From Cyprinodon diabolis (Eukaryota > Chordata > Actinopteri > Cyprinodontiformes > Cyprinodontidae), in contig CM060064.1 in assembly GCA_030533445.1 (NCBI GenBank), positions 43,990,787 through 44,054,786 on the forward strand: a stretch of DNA of 64,000 nt, in the 5' to 3' direction. Below are positions 34,293-46,343 of this stretch, in pieces; position 1 is the first letter of the stretch, and the number at the start of each line of letters is the position of its first letter. The notes under the pieces are model-generated. The model saw nothing but the letters and a program-made list of their open reading frames with translations. It searched no databases and had not been told where the DNA came from. Both the position numbers and the translations under genes were made by a program.

Positions 34293-34874
34293 GACCACGT
34301 TCACGCTACAGGCCTTAATACTCAAATCTGATTTTTTTATGTGGTCATTCACATTTCCAAATATATGCAACTTGTATGTGATCTCCAGTGTGAACTGCAG
34401 CCACACAACTTAAGTGTCCCGTTTGTGCAGTAAAGGACGCAATGAAGTCACAAGCAAGCATGCTCTTTATGGGAAGGAACATGGATGGTAGTGCTGGAGC
34501 ACATCTAACTATCTTCTCCAACCATAACAACACAATCTTTTCAAGATGGTTGAAAATAAAGATGAAAATATGGTTGTTGTTTTTCTTGCCGCTTCTTCAT
34601 AGCAAGACCCAGAATAGTGACCTTTGTCAGGTATTAATGGCGTTCAGGTCGGATGAATGCGACCTGGCCATTCAGATGCAGGTCGCATTTGAAAATATGT
34701 GATTCTTGTTGGATTCAGGACCAGAGAGCCAAGTGGCCTGGGTCGCATTGGAAAAAAACTGGATCTGTGTTGTTCAGACTGTCATGAAAAGAACGGAAAC
34801 AGGTCGCATATGGACAAAAAAAAAATAAAAAATCAGATTTGGGTCACTTCAGGCTGCTGTTTGAACATGGCCTA
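34293..34874. mobile_element. Possible MITE with imperfect inverted ends
   Basis: CCACGTTCACGCTACAGGCC at the left is the imperfect inverse of CAGGCTGCTGTTTGAACATGG at the right, and AAATCTGATTTTTTTATG pairs with AAAAAATCAGATTTGGG just inside. GGTCGCAT motifs repeat within. No coding domain; boundaries approximate. Confidence 0.45.
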
Positions 34875-34879
34875 TGTTG

Positions 34880-36890
34880 TCTGTCTGCTAATGCTCCCTG
34901 AAGGCACACGCTTTAGTGGACCTGGCTACTAGAAGATCTAGATCGCAATGGCTATTCATTTGGTACTGCTACTAGCAGTACCAAATGAGAGCATGTGAGT
35001 ACGAGTGCGCCACTTACTGGCCGGGACGTGTCAAATTTGTAACATCTTTAATTTGGATATATTTGAGAAAAAAATATTGAACCCATTCCTCTGATAGCCA
35101 TTTTTGGTGTGGCACCAGGAGAAACACAATTAACGACTGCTCAAAGGAAAGCAATGGTATTTTCTTCATTGTTGGCCAGGAGACTGATCTTATTTAATTA
35201 GATAAGGCAGCACTGCCTCTACTCAAACGATGGGTAGAGGAGGTGATGGCAGATCTTTAATTGGAACATCTTAGATTAACTTTACTGGGCAATACTTAAG
35301 AGATATTTCAAGGTCTGGCAGCCTTTTATTTCCCATATTGAATCGGAATTTCCGTCTGCTTCAGCATAAGTGGCAACTTTGTCACACCCCCAGAATTATC
35401 AATGTGGTTATTATTGTAATTAAAATTTTAATATTTAGTTTCAACGTAAGAGAGTCTGGAACTGGGGTGGTGTGTCTCGTAGTAGTAGGATATGCCTTGT
35501 TGCTAGTTTGATCGGTTTTTGTGATATACATTTTGAGCCTATTTTGTTCTGTATGTTTTGAATGAGATGTCTGTTGTTTGAATATAGAAAAAAAAATAAT
35601 AATAAAAAAAACACTTTGATTATCATTTGGATATATTTGCATATTAGAAAATCCAACACAGATTCACTCTCTCTTGGTATGATAAATAAATAACCTAACT
35701 AGCAAACAAAGAAAAAACCTGCATTATTCTGCTTGGTGTCTGTTGAAAAAGGAAAAGTGTTTTTGGTCAGAGCTGAATTTCGTAGAGGCATGATATATCA
35801 ACTAACATTCATGTTCTGACTTTCTGAGTAGATTTCTGGATATCTCTTAAATTATTCAAGTATGATACTTTTGCCATGAAGTATTTTAATCTCATCTCAC
35901 TTTTCTTCAAAATGAGAGAAAAAGGAAAATCATCAACTTTGTGAAAACTGGGGAACAAAGTATTTTACTTTAGTTTTTGTTGTTTTTCTATTTCCCTGAG
36001 ACATTAAGACTGAAACACTCCATAAAAATTCAATATTACAGACCTAAGAAAGGTCTGAGTTTTGGAAATGAGGTCAGTGCCAATGTTTCCTACACACTCC
36101 TCTGTCTCTGTCTAACCTTTAGAGAATCCTGCCGACACTCAGATTAAGTCTCAGTGAGGGTAAATCCTGGTCGACAGCTAACGCATACACACACACGCAT
36201 GTACAAAAGAAAAGTAATGTCTCACTGACACACAAAGAATTGATTTCTTTCTGTATTGCTTGCAAACACACGCACAGTGCATAAAGTAGCACAGACACAA
36301 CCTCTCCATCTCTAATTCTCCAGCGTACACACTCTGCAGTTCTTGTACCATCACTTTGCAAATGTGCGAAGCTCCCTCTAGTTCCGTCACTTCAACACAC
36401 ACGCATGCAAATATATGGCTACACACACTTACAGAGGGACCCGTCCTGAACTTTTGGGATCTGTAGGTAAAAGGCTGACTTGATGTGACGGGAGGTGTGC
36501 AGACTCGGCAGAACAGCTTTGCTGCAGATGGCTGATGTGAACCTGCAGCAGCTGTCAGATCTCTGTCAGAAGCTGTCACCATGCTCTTTATTCTACAAGC
36601 TCTGCCTCTCCCGTTACCCACCCTCCACACTGATTCTCCCTGCAGGAGTTTGTCAAACCTCAACCTCATCCTCCAAGTGGGCCTTAAAAGGAAGAGAGAT
36701 GGTTTGAGTGTTGCACAAGATAATTTTCTACTGAAAGAATCAATTTCTTTTGTAGAAAATGGAGATTTTTATTTTTTATTCTATTTGCCAAGCTAATTTG
36801 CAGCTTATTTATACATCCAGTAGATTAAGGCTGTGAATATAATATAGATATTGATTTGTTATAAAAAAAAAACTTCAGATTACATAGGAG
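34880..36890. other. Unassigned sequence
   Basis: Nothing coding recognised; CA-rich stretches near 36180-36430. Confidence 0.5.
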
Positions 36891-36897
36891 AAGCTAC

Positions 36898-37452
36898 CTC
36901 GATCTAGCCTCGTGAGACCATCCTGATCTCGCAAGCTTTCAAGGTTTCAATCGCTAATCAGTCTGGCTACTCTCCGTTAAAGAAAATTTGGAGCCGTTCA
37001 CCAAACGAACGTCCAATCAGCGTTGGCTTTGAGGCGGGTTGAGGTGTGACGCAACGAGAAGCGCGACAGTTCAGTCTAAAGAACATGGCGGCTTCAGCCG
37101 ATGAAACTAGCGTTAGCATGGCTATCGAGCAAGTTTTATCAGAATTACAGAGTATTTCTTCACTGAAAGAAGAGCAAAACACTGCTCTGGAGGCTTTTCT
37201 CAGAGGAAAAGATGTTTTTGCTCTTCTCCCGACTGGTTTCGGCAAGAGTTTGATCTATCAATTGGCTCCTCTTTGTCGTCGCTCTGTCAGTACGCCATAT
37301 GCTTCGTTGATCTGATTGGTTTATTTGGCCCGTCTATCACCAACATAGGCCAATCAGCTAGCCAGTATTTTCACCCCTTCCCAAAATTACTTCAACGGAA
37401 GGTTTCCAGATGGATATGCGGAGCAAATCCATCTGGCGGAGTCAGGTTAACC
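36898..37452 (+). mobile_element. Probable transposon remnant carrying a RecQ-like helicase start
   Basis: The segment is bounded by loosely inverted ends: TAGCCTCGTGAGACCATCC at the left and CCATCTGGCGGAGTCAGGTTA at the right. Further inside, CTCCGTTAAAGAAAATTTGG pairs with CCAAAATTACTTCAACGGAAG. It contains only the first exon-sized piece of a helicase reading frame, so it looks like a deleted derivative of a larger element. Ends and class are inference. Confidence 0.45.
37085..37315 (+). pseudogene. N-terminal fragment of a RecQ-family DNA helicase
   Basis: A 76-residue frame starts at ATG 37085 in a good initiation context (AACATGGCGG). Near the C-terminal end it has LKEEQNTALEAFLRGKDVFA followed by LLPTGFGKSLIYQLAPL, which matches the Q-region and Walker A motif (GxGKS) of RecQ/BLM-type superfamily 2 helicases. 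The protein stops soon after, without motifs Ia to VI, so it cannot be a working helicase. Either the rest is deleted or it is encoded in exons not in this window. The flanking inverted sequences favour a mobile-element origin over a host gene. Confidence 0.6.
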
Positions 37453-37496
37453 ACGATCATCCAAACAGAAGATAATTAGAGTGAGTCACTTACCTG

Positions 37497-38033
37497 GTTT
37501 AACAGTACAGTCCACTCAGGAATGGACAGATCCGGGTTCCAGGAATGCATCAGAGCATGAAGGCAGGTTCAGGGTCCCGTGCGTCGAGCCTCCAGCTCTG
37601 ACAGAAACGCACCTTGGAGGCAAAATCCTGCAGGAGTCTAATAGAGGTTCAGGTGAGCCGACCAGAGAGGCCCAGTGGGTGAGAGGGAACGGAATCAGGA
37701 AAACAGAATCACTAGAGAATCGCTGAATTGCTCTCACCACTGGTTAGAGAAATAACTCGCCTGAGGACATTGGTTTAAAAATAAACTCATGACTGGAAAT
37801 GGGAAAATAACCCTGAAACTAACTAAAATGAGCAAAACTGACTGATCAGAGAAACGAAAATCAAACAGGGAACAAACAGCAAACAAACAATGATCAGCAC
37901 TGATAGCTGGAACTGAGCCCAATGTAAGGGAAACCTGAAGGTGGATGAGATGACTGATAACTGGGAGCTGGAGAAAGTTAAGCAGGTGAAACGCATGAGT
38001 ACTTTAGGTGAGCTATCAGGGCAGATCATGACA
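37497..38033 (-). mobile_element. Diverged LTR relic, minus orientation
   Basis: The minus strand from 38033 reads TGTCATGATCTGCCCTGATAGCTCACC, closely matching the start of the LTR at 46949 (TGTCATGATCTGCCGAGATAACTCACC), and ends in sequence with GTGGACTGTACTG. It is the same family in the opposite orientation. No duplication was identified. Confidence 0.5.
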
Positions 38034-38039
38034 TTTATT

Positions 38040-39990
38040 GCAGAAAGGAGCTGATGAGATGGATTATCTTGGGAGATTTGTTCATATAGCTTTAGGACAG
38101 GGTTCCTCAATTCAGTTGCACCCTTTTAAAATGTTTCTCTTGCTGTATTTGAATCTAGTGTTTAGGTACCAGATCTACTCGGGTGGTTAGATTTGCTCAG
38201 TCTCTGCACATGCCAGTGATGTTACACTATATGATTTGCTGAACATTGCAACAATGGCACAAAACATGATAATGCAACGCCATGTGCCGAGTCAGTCGTC
38301 TGTTGTGTTAGCGTGTCTAATGGCCGATGAAATTTTTCCTGATTGATAACAAAACGAAAAAATCTTTTTATGCTGAACAAAGTAACAGCAAAACCATGGT
38401 ATAAAAGGGGAGGACTTTAAATTTCCCACTTCTTTCTTAAACTTTCTTAGTTAAAAAAATCCTGCATTAAAGCCAGACTTCCTGTTTGGTCTGATTTGGT
38501 TCCCGCTGTGCTCGTAGGAATGACTGTGGACACTGCTTTCTGTGTGAATGGTCCTGAAGAGAACTAGAGCAAACCTGATGGAAGTATCAAACAAATGAAA
38601 TCAGACAATTAAGAAACTAAATCAAGATAAATTTGAGAAAAATAAATAAAGTTTAAACAAGAGTGCAAGAGAAAACCCCTACAAAGTGTAAACAGGAGAA
38701 AATGAAAATATATGGCAACACCCAAAGAGCAAAAATAATGACAACCAAAACATGCAGTTCTTAAAGTAAACCTTTAAATCTAACAAATTTACTAGCTAAA
38801 GCTCACTACAAAAGAGAAAAAATGACACACAAAAGCAAATTAAAAAGGATCTAATTACCCCAAATCGTTACACTCTGCTCCAATACACCTGAATGAAATA
38901 ATCAGATCATTAGCAGGACTCTGGAGAATTTGACTGCATACTGAGGAAGAAATCATACCTTTTGATTCAAATGTTAAAGTAGAATCACATCTAAAAGGTG
39001 CAGGACACAAAACCACGAGGACTGAAATTCAGAAACCATGGATTAGAAGGAGGAGTCTCAGTATATGCACTCTTTAATAAATAGTTATAAACCAAACTCA
39101 CTTAGGAACCAACTCTGAAATTTAAAAAGCAGAGCTTGGAAAACCGACCATTAAGAAGTGGAATGAGGTTACCTCTGCTATTTTAAAAAAATACATTTCT
39201 CTTCAACGTTGGAAGCACATGCTTTGATCTTACCTGAAACAAATAAGGAACTAACTAATGTATGAGAATACATACTTTTTTGCATTCATAAAACTCATTA
39301 CACTGGTTCCCAATGTCCAAGAACCATGATGGTGGCATATGGCACAACAGTATCATACTAATTCTGGTACATTTGTGCTTGAAGACAAATTATTCTGACA
39401 TACATCTTCCCATTAACATCACAATATTTTTGGATAAATTCACACACATGGGCATTGAGATTAACCAGAAAACTTCACAAAGTTTCATTCAGTAGTACAG
39501 AAATTGTTGCCGATGATAGCTGAATCAAATCACATGGAAATCTGTGAAGATTAAAAAAAAGAAATCTAAGAATATGATATGCAGCAGAACCATCAGACAT
39601 AAAAGAATGCATAAAAAGGGGGAAATGTTGGAAAGGATTGCTCAGAGTATCACACATTCAGTTCAAACACTCCTTTAAACTTGAGTAACGGAGATGGCAC
39701 TAATCTGATTAGATGTGAGAACTGTCTGCAGGCCTCTTTTAGCTCCAGAACATCTACACACTTTGGTATGCCTCGTTTAGTGAAAGAAAACCCACAATGG
39801 GCACAGAAGTAACTTGAATATGTCAAAAGAAATAATAAATGCTATTGCTATTGAAATTGACAAATGAAAATCGGACACTGTTTTTCAGCCATGTTTCAAT
39901 AGAATGATTTTTTTTTTTTTTTAATCATGAAACCGGCCTGGAAAAATATGACAGGATACCAAGAAAAGACTGAAAACAATGTGACCAAAT
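38040..39990. other. Unassigned AT-rich sequence
   Basis: No gene recognised. A stretch around 38455-38520 (CCTGCATTAAAGCCAGACTT) looks LTR-end-like but has no partner. Confidence 0.4.
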
Positions 39991-39992
39991 CT

Positions 39993-40957
39993 ATGGAAGT
40001 AAATCTGTGTCGCTGGGATTTGAATTAAAAATGCCACTGAAATTTAAATGTTGTATGTTTGTACTTACTGTTTCAGTGTTAAAATATATTCAGAACACAT
40101 TTTGACCTAAAAAAAAAATTCATTGTCATTATTTCTACACAGCTGAAATTTCATTTATTTTCTCTTCAAGCTAAAAATTCACATTACTAATTCAAAGTGA
40201 TTACATTTTCAATACTTATTTTTCAGTTAAAATTTTCAGTGTTAAAAAAAATCAGCATATAAAAAAATTTAACCTTTTAAAATTCAAACTCAATATTTTC
40301 AGCCTCCTGAGATTCAACTGGCTCTATTTTACTGTCTTAAATTCGGCGTCTAAATTCAGTGTAAAAGGAAAGGGGTTACTTCAGGTCACAGACATTAGCA
40401 ATGGATTGTGGTGTCCGACACCCAGCCAATCCCGTTATGGTTTCTTAGTCACGTGACGTGACGCTTCTGGTGCCTTCATACGGAAGGAAAACCAGCATCA
40501 TAAAACCCTTACATTAATTGATTCCAAACAAAGCACCACATCCACAGATATTTTTGAAAGGTTTTTCAAAGAATAACGTAAGTACACTAATTTTTATTAT
40601 TTTCTTTATTTATTTTTGTTATTAGAGCACCTGTCTAATGTTCTATGTAACTATATGTCTGTATGTTTGTACAAAATTTTCAATAAAGTAAAAAAAAAAA
40701 ACAGCATCGTCAAAAATTAAACTGAAAAATAAGTATTGAAAATGTAATCACTTTGAAATAGTAATGTGAATTTTTAGCTTGAAGAGAAAATAACATGAAA
40801 TTTCAACTGTGTAGAAATAATGACAGTGAATATTTTTTTAAGGTCAAAAATGTTTTCTGAATATATTTTAACACTTAAACAGTAAGTACAAACAAACAAC
40901 ATTCAAATTTCAGTGGCATTTTTAATTCAAATCGCAGCGACACAGATTTACTTCCAT
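39993..40957. mobile_element. Foldback DNA element with about 246-bp inverted repeats
   Basis: The left arm (39993-40238, ATGGAAGTAAATCTGTGTCG...) is the inverse of the right arm (40712-40957). The 8-bp flanks are CCAAATCT and ATAAATCT (6 of 8 match), suggesting a hAT-length but degraded duplication. The 470-bp centre is unique here and ends in an AATAAA-like CAATAAAGTAAAAAA stretch. No transposase. Confidence 0.7.
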
Positions 40958-41129
40958 ATAAATCTAAGTATCTCGTAATTATAAGATCTTATCTTGCAAT
41001 TATGAGAAAAAGATTTCATAATTACGAGATCTTGCCTATATATATGGTTATGATTACTTGAGCTAGTAATGAAGCATCTCTTAGAAAACAGGTCTTCATG
41101 ATTACTTCTTAAAAATGTCTGCATCTCTT

Positions 41130-41530
41130 TCACTGAACAGTTCTCTGTACCCAGATCTGACCTGATACACGTTGGAGCTCTGCTCCTGTTTTCACTTCAT
41201 CAACTAAGTAAGCAGCTATAACCCTGGGATTACTACGTGCGGAGTAACCATGCAGCCATATGACCATGCACGGAAATCCTTCAACAGCTTCATTAATACA
41301 GATTCCGTATGGTTTTAGTTTTTCATATGAATCGACATGCCGCATGCAGTTGGAACCTGGTCGTTTTAAATGATTCTGAAGCCTCAGCTGTACTCCTTGT
41401 GGATCTAGGGTTTTGAGAAGGTACCGGCAGACAGTTCTTTGGGACACCACTAAGCCAGCTGGAATGCATTTCAGATGCCATAAAGCGTCCTGTGCTGGTT
41501 TGATTGCTCCTGCATGAACAGTGCAATTTC
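41130..41530 (-). pseudogene. Fragment of an integrase-core (rve-like) protein
   Basis: The minus-strand frame carries VSQRTVCRYLLKTLDPQGVQ, then HVDSYEKLKPYGICINEAVEG, then SNPRVIAAYLVDEV. This order resembles the integrase-catalytic-core proteins that are widespread in fish genomes, where the first motif is usually HVDGYDKLKPFG; the aspartate there would be the first acidic catalytic residue. About 130 residues remain, upstream sequence needs a frame change near 41450, and the downstream acidic residues are absent. It is therefore a dead fragment. The family call is from memory of the motif, not a search. Confidence 0.5.
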
Positions 41531-41719
41531 CAGCAAGTCAGATTAGAGTGGGCTTTTTCGCCTAAATAATTCTAATTCTGTGCAATACTGACAAACTAAA
41601 ACTAATTCCATCCACATTGAGGAAACTAAGTATTTCCCAGTGTTTCATACATAAAAGGAAATAAAACCATATTAAATAAATAAAATTGTAAGCCTCTCAC
41701 ACACCACTGTGAACTTTAC

Positions 41720-42180
41720 ATACGTGTGGGCTGGCCAGCATTAGAGAGTCGTAGACTCACTCACTGGTATATGATGATTTATAAGGGTATTCTGCGTCTG
41801 CTTCCCTCATACCTTTGTGAGTACATTCAACCAAGAGTGGCTGGACTGTATTCTCTACGTTCTCAAGAGTCTTTGCTTCTGTCTGTACCTAGTGTCCGCA
41901 CTGAAGCTGGAAAGACAGCATGGAACAATCTTCAGAAAGACTGAAGGTTGAAGGATTTGATTCCAATCGGACATTTTAAACGATTGCTCAATGGTTTGGA
42001 AATGAGATCTATGGTTTGTAACTGTTTTATGAATTTCTAATTATAGATAGATGTAATTGTAAACTGTAATGTAATTTGTAATGTAATCTTTTGCCGCTGT
42101 CTTGGCCAGGACTCCCTTGAAAAGAGATTGTTAATCTCAATGGGACTTTTCCTGGTTAAATAAAGGAATAAATACATTTT
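41720..42180 (+). mobile_element. 3' end of an L2/Rex1-like LINE
   Basis: A short frame (YKGILRLLPSYLCEYI...VPSVRTEAGKTAWNNLQ) matches the C-terminus of LINE ORF2. It is followed by a tail that ends CTCAATGGGACTTTTCCTGG then TTAAATAAAGGAATAAAT, the typical 3' end of a common fish LINE. The inverse of this tail occurs at 54314-54415. Confidence 0.65.
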
Positions 42181-42459
42181 AAAAAATCCGGCAACCCACT
42201 CATTGTTGACGTTTCATGTAGCGTAGCTTAGCAATGCAATGACTGTCCTTCCAGATCTCCTAAATATGACATATTAACTCATTATGACATCTTATCTCGT
42301 AATTTTGAGATAAGATCTCATAATATTGAGATTGGGATCTCATAATTACTAGATCAGTATCTTGTAATTATGACATAAGCTGTCAGATTTTTTCAGCTTC
42401 GGGTAATGCAACGATTTTTTTAATACTCTTCAGTCCGTGGGCCTATATTTAGGTCTACA

Positions 42460-43500
42460 GGTAGTCACGCTGCTGTTTGGAGACATGGTCTGTACCACAC
42501 TCAATATGGACCAGAGAAAGTGAAGGAAAGAGTTGACTCAGGACATCAAAAAGTAGATTGTAAACAAGCATGTTAAAGGTAAATGCTATCAGACCAGCTC
42601 CAAGCAGCTTATTGTTACAGTGATGACAGTTGTACATAAAATTCATAAATGTACGAGCTATGGGACTGTAGCCAACCTCTCTGGATGTGGCAGCAGGAGG
42701 AAAATTGATGACAAATTAAAATGACAAATAAGAGGTAAGAAAAGAGCTTGGAAAAACTTCTGAAGAGATTAAAAGTGAACTTCAAGCTCCAGGACTATAA
42801 ATGTCAGATCAAACCATCCATTGTTGTTTTAGCCAAATTGGGCTTAATGGCAGATAACCAAGCAGGACAACATTATCAAAAACACATAATAATAAAGACA
42901 GACTGAAATTCACCAAAGTACATGTTGACAAGCCAATAAGTCTCTCAGAGAATGTCCTATGGACAGATAAGACCAACATGGCCAGTTCTTACCAAGGCCC
43001 ATCAGCTCTATGGTCACAGAGGATAAAATGAAGCATATCGTGAAAAGAACACTGAGAAAAGAACACTTTCCCTATTGTGCAACATGGAGGAGGCTTTGTT
43101 ATTCTCTGGGTGGCTCTGCTTCATCTGACAACGGTTGTCCTCAAACTGTTAAGGGTCCAGACTATTAAGGGATTCTACAAGGAAATGTTCTGCGGTGTCA
43201 GAAAGTTTTGTCTCAGTTGCAGATAATGAGTCTTCAACAGGATAATGACCAACCCAGACAGCTAGAAACAGCCAAGAATGGCCTAAAGGGCAAACTTTGG
43301 ACTATTCTGAAGTAGCCTTCTTTGATCCCTGACCTAAATCCTATTGAGCATCTTTGGAAGGAGCTGAAACAGGCCATCTGGAAAAGGTAGCCTTCGAACC
43401 AGAGACACCTAAAGCAGCCAAAATACCTGCTGAGAAGAGCCGAAGTCTCATTAACAGTTACACAAATCATTTGATTGCAGTGATTGCCTCAAAATTTTAA
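42460..43500 (+). pseudogene. Ancient Tc1-like transposase relic
   Basis: Scattered plus-strand pieces keep the family order: NLSGCGSRRK (linker region), VQHGGGFVILW-like sequence around 43078-43112, LQQDNDP around 43232-43252 (second catalytic aspartate), and [15 protein letters not shown] around 43329-43373 (catalytic glutamate). Numerous stops and shifts make it non-coding. It is much older than the intact Tc1 copies here and belongs to a different family. Confidence 0.65.
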
Positions 43501-44615
43501 AAAAGAAAAAATAGATATACAAAAAGTCTGTAAAGAGACATGTGGGTGTTCTCCTTTATCATATTTCGAGATAGGCTATAAGGTGTGTATTATTACCTCC
43601 ATCTGCATGGCTTTGAACCTCTTCTTTCTTTTACATCCACTCTCAAAGTGCCAGTAGAACATGCAATCTTCTCGTTGTAATGGGAGACACCGAATCTTTA
43701 CATTTGTGATGCAATCTTTGTAGATCAGCCATAACACACAGACTTAATGCACATGCTAAAAATAAAATTGCATGAACAATGTAGTGCCTCTAATTTGAAT
43801 GCCTAGTGAATTTAAATCCATTTTACCAGATGTTGCAAGAACTTTTAGGTTGCAAGTTGCTTTGTTCAATTTTTTGTTTTATTATAAAAAAGGTTACATA
43901 TTTTTATATTATTCACCAATGAGTGGCAGGAAATCATTTGTTTAAACCAGGTGTTTGTCGTTTCTTTTGCATTATCTTTTAAATAAACCTGGATTTTAGC
44001 ATCAGGACACAAGGATTTCCCAACTCACTCTCCCACAGAGGAAGTCTACCACAGAGTTTATCAAATGCAAACATACATGTTTACACACATGCACACAATG
44101 AAGCATCTTATCATACGCTTTATTAAGACCACATAAGCTCACACACACTCAGTGTGAACATGAAACCGAGGATTCCCCTACTTTAAAAAATTGCCAGTAA
44201 GAAGGCAGCATTTTCCTTTCTAATACACACACTCCTATGCATATGTTTAGAAATACACAGAAACACACAGTTATCACACACTGGGATTAATATTATCACA
44301 TAAAGCAATAAGCTTAAACGTGTTTCGTTTTACTTGCATATTTGTGTACAAGTATTATGGCATACACAAACACACACTGACATAGAACAAGACTTACCAG
44401 TCCACATAGACACACATGCTGTATATTCCTCCCAATAGTTTAATCTCAAGGAAAGAGCTGGTTAAGCGCCGCCTGGGAACGAGGATTCACAGCATCTTCT
44501 TCCTCCTCCTGAGCAGCTTTCCACATAAGACACATATAGACATACAAAACATATTCAGGAGAGGAGAAACTATCATGTTTCTCTGAATTATGGGACATCT
44601 GCAATTGAAATATGG
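43501..44615. other. Unassigned sequence with CA-rich tracts
   Basis: No gene recognised; ACACAC-type motifs recur at 44060-44420. Confidence 0.5.
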
Positions 44616-44621
44616 TTTTAA

Positions 44622-45514
44622 AGGAATAGTACACCCAAAACATGATTAGCCTTCATTTTCTACTCACCCCCATGCTGAACAACACTCTGGAGTACTTTTT
44701 TGATATCTCAAATGCATCTGGAGATCTGGGAGGCTTCTTGCCGTCTGCTGACATTCAAATAATGGAGGTCTATGGCGCCCGAGACAGAAAGGTCCATAAA
44801 AGTCCACAAAAAACGTGTCAATATTCCTCCATACTGCTCGTCCAATGTTTTCCAAGTGTCCTGAGTTGGTAGCGTCCATAATTTACTCGAAACTAAGTCA
44901 TTTAGAATGTTTTTAGAGCATAAACAGTAGTGTATAGGATTTCCTAAAAGCGCGTTCAGGAGTCTACGGAAACCGTGGCAGACCAAACCAGATGAAAGTG
45001 CGTTTTCAGCGTCTGCTCTGCCGATAATGCAAGCGTAGAAGAAGAAATGTGCTGTTTACCTGTGCAAAGAAAGAAACAACGAAAGAAAAATGTCTGAGGA
45101 CTTCAGTGTTGAGGAAGAGCATGAGTTCTTTGCCGAGCTGAATGCGCACTTTCGTCTGGTTTGGTCTGCCGCGGTTTCCGTAGACTCGTGAACGCGCTTT
45201 TAGGAAATCCTATACACTACTGTTTATGCTCTAAATGACTTTGTTTCGAGTAAATTATGGACTCTACCCACTCAGGACACTTGGAATACATTGGACGAGC
45301 AGTATGGAGGAATATTGACATGTTTTTTGTGGACTTTTATGGACCTTTCTGCCTCGGGCACCATAGACCTCCATTATTTGAATGTCAGCAGACAGCAGGA
45401 AGCCTCCCAGATCTTCAGATGCATTTGAGATATCAAAAAAGTACTCCAGAGTGTTGTTCAGCATGGGGGTGAGTAGAAAATGAAGGCTAATCATGTTTTG
45501 GGTGTACTATTCCT
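44622..45514. mobile_element. TTAA-flanked foldback element, 893 bp
   Basis: The ends are AGGAATAGTACACCC and GGGTGTACTATTCCT, with TTAA on both sides (44618-44621 and 45515-45518). The inverted arms extend about 380 bp, nearly to the centre, so the DNA could fold into a long hairpin. TTAA duplications fit piggyBac or Kolobok elements; I cannot choose between them. The roughly 140-bp centre contains an ATG and short frame (MSEDFSVEEEHEFFAEL) at about 45091. Confidence 0.8.
45091..45160 (+). other. Short coding-like segment in the foldback centre
   Basis: From ATG 45091 the frame reads MSEDFSVEEEHEFFAELNAH and then enters the right inverted arm. The acidic start resembles the first residues of a transposase or host protein, possibly a remnant of the autonomous parent's gene. 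It is too short to assign. Confidence 0.3.
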
Positions 45515-45519
45515 TTAAA

Positions 45520-46340
45520 GGTGATAGCTACAAGTTTAACTCCTCCCAGAAAGAAGCCATTTATTGTGTCAGCAGTGTGTGAAGAAAAAGAGAGGAAACC
45601 TCTTTACTGTGGTGCTTTTGGGAGATCTGAGTCCCTTTTTTAGCAGAAGAAACCATTTGGATACAGAGAAACAGCAAGCAATGGTGGGACAGGGATGTTA
45701 ACAACTTTAAAGGGGTCCAGCTTATTCAGAACTTTATCACACGAAGGACTATTTTTAATCATATATGTCAACTCAATAGGCAGAAGACTTGATGCCATCC
45801 AATGTATTAGACCACAAAAGTGGCAGAATATCACAAGCTGCCTTTCTCTTACAAATGTGAGCAAAACACAATGTTTATATTCCAGTAATTTGGAGAAATG
45901 CAAAGTTTTACAACTGCAGTATTTCCATTAAATAACAAATACTATTACAATTGTACATGAATACATTTGTCCATTCAATAAGTTAAATCAGAGATTTGGC
46001 AGGTCAGAGAGAAGCAACCAAAGGGTTAAAATGGTAACTTTAGAGCTGCAGAGATTCAAAACTCAGGTTGGAGAATCCATTGGATAAAAAAACTGTTCAA
46101 TGCTCAATCCTCAAATCTAGACTCTGTGATGGAAAAAACACACAGATCGATCATTTAAAGAATACCATACTTTTTAGAGTTTACATGTCACTGGTGGAAA
46201 AGGTGAAATGCAATTTTCTCTCAACAGATGATTCCCTTTGCAACAGCACCATCATGCATTGGGTTGCTTTTCTTTGGTGGCAAAGGTAAGCTTGTAAGAG
46301 TTAAATATAGAGCAGCACTGAAAGGTCAAGCCATAGGCCA
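45520..46340. other. Unassigned sequence
   Basis: No gene or recognised repeat. Confidence 0.5.
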
Positions 46341-46343
46341 ACA

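Larger units (their letters stand above)
40968..42377. mobile_element. Degenerate element with CTCGTAATTATGAGA arms and integrase-like gene
   Basis: Both ends are arrays of short palindromes of the type TCTCGTAATTATGAGAT (40968-41035 and 42286-42377). Between them lie an integrase-core-like fragment (minus) and a LINE tail (41720-42180). Grouping these into one element is inference. Confidence 0.4.

Noticed and set aside
36178..36669. 163-codon minus-strand frame rich in cysteine
   Set aside because: It arises from CA-rich tracts and shows no family resemblance.
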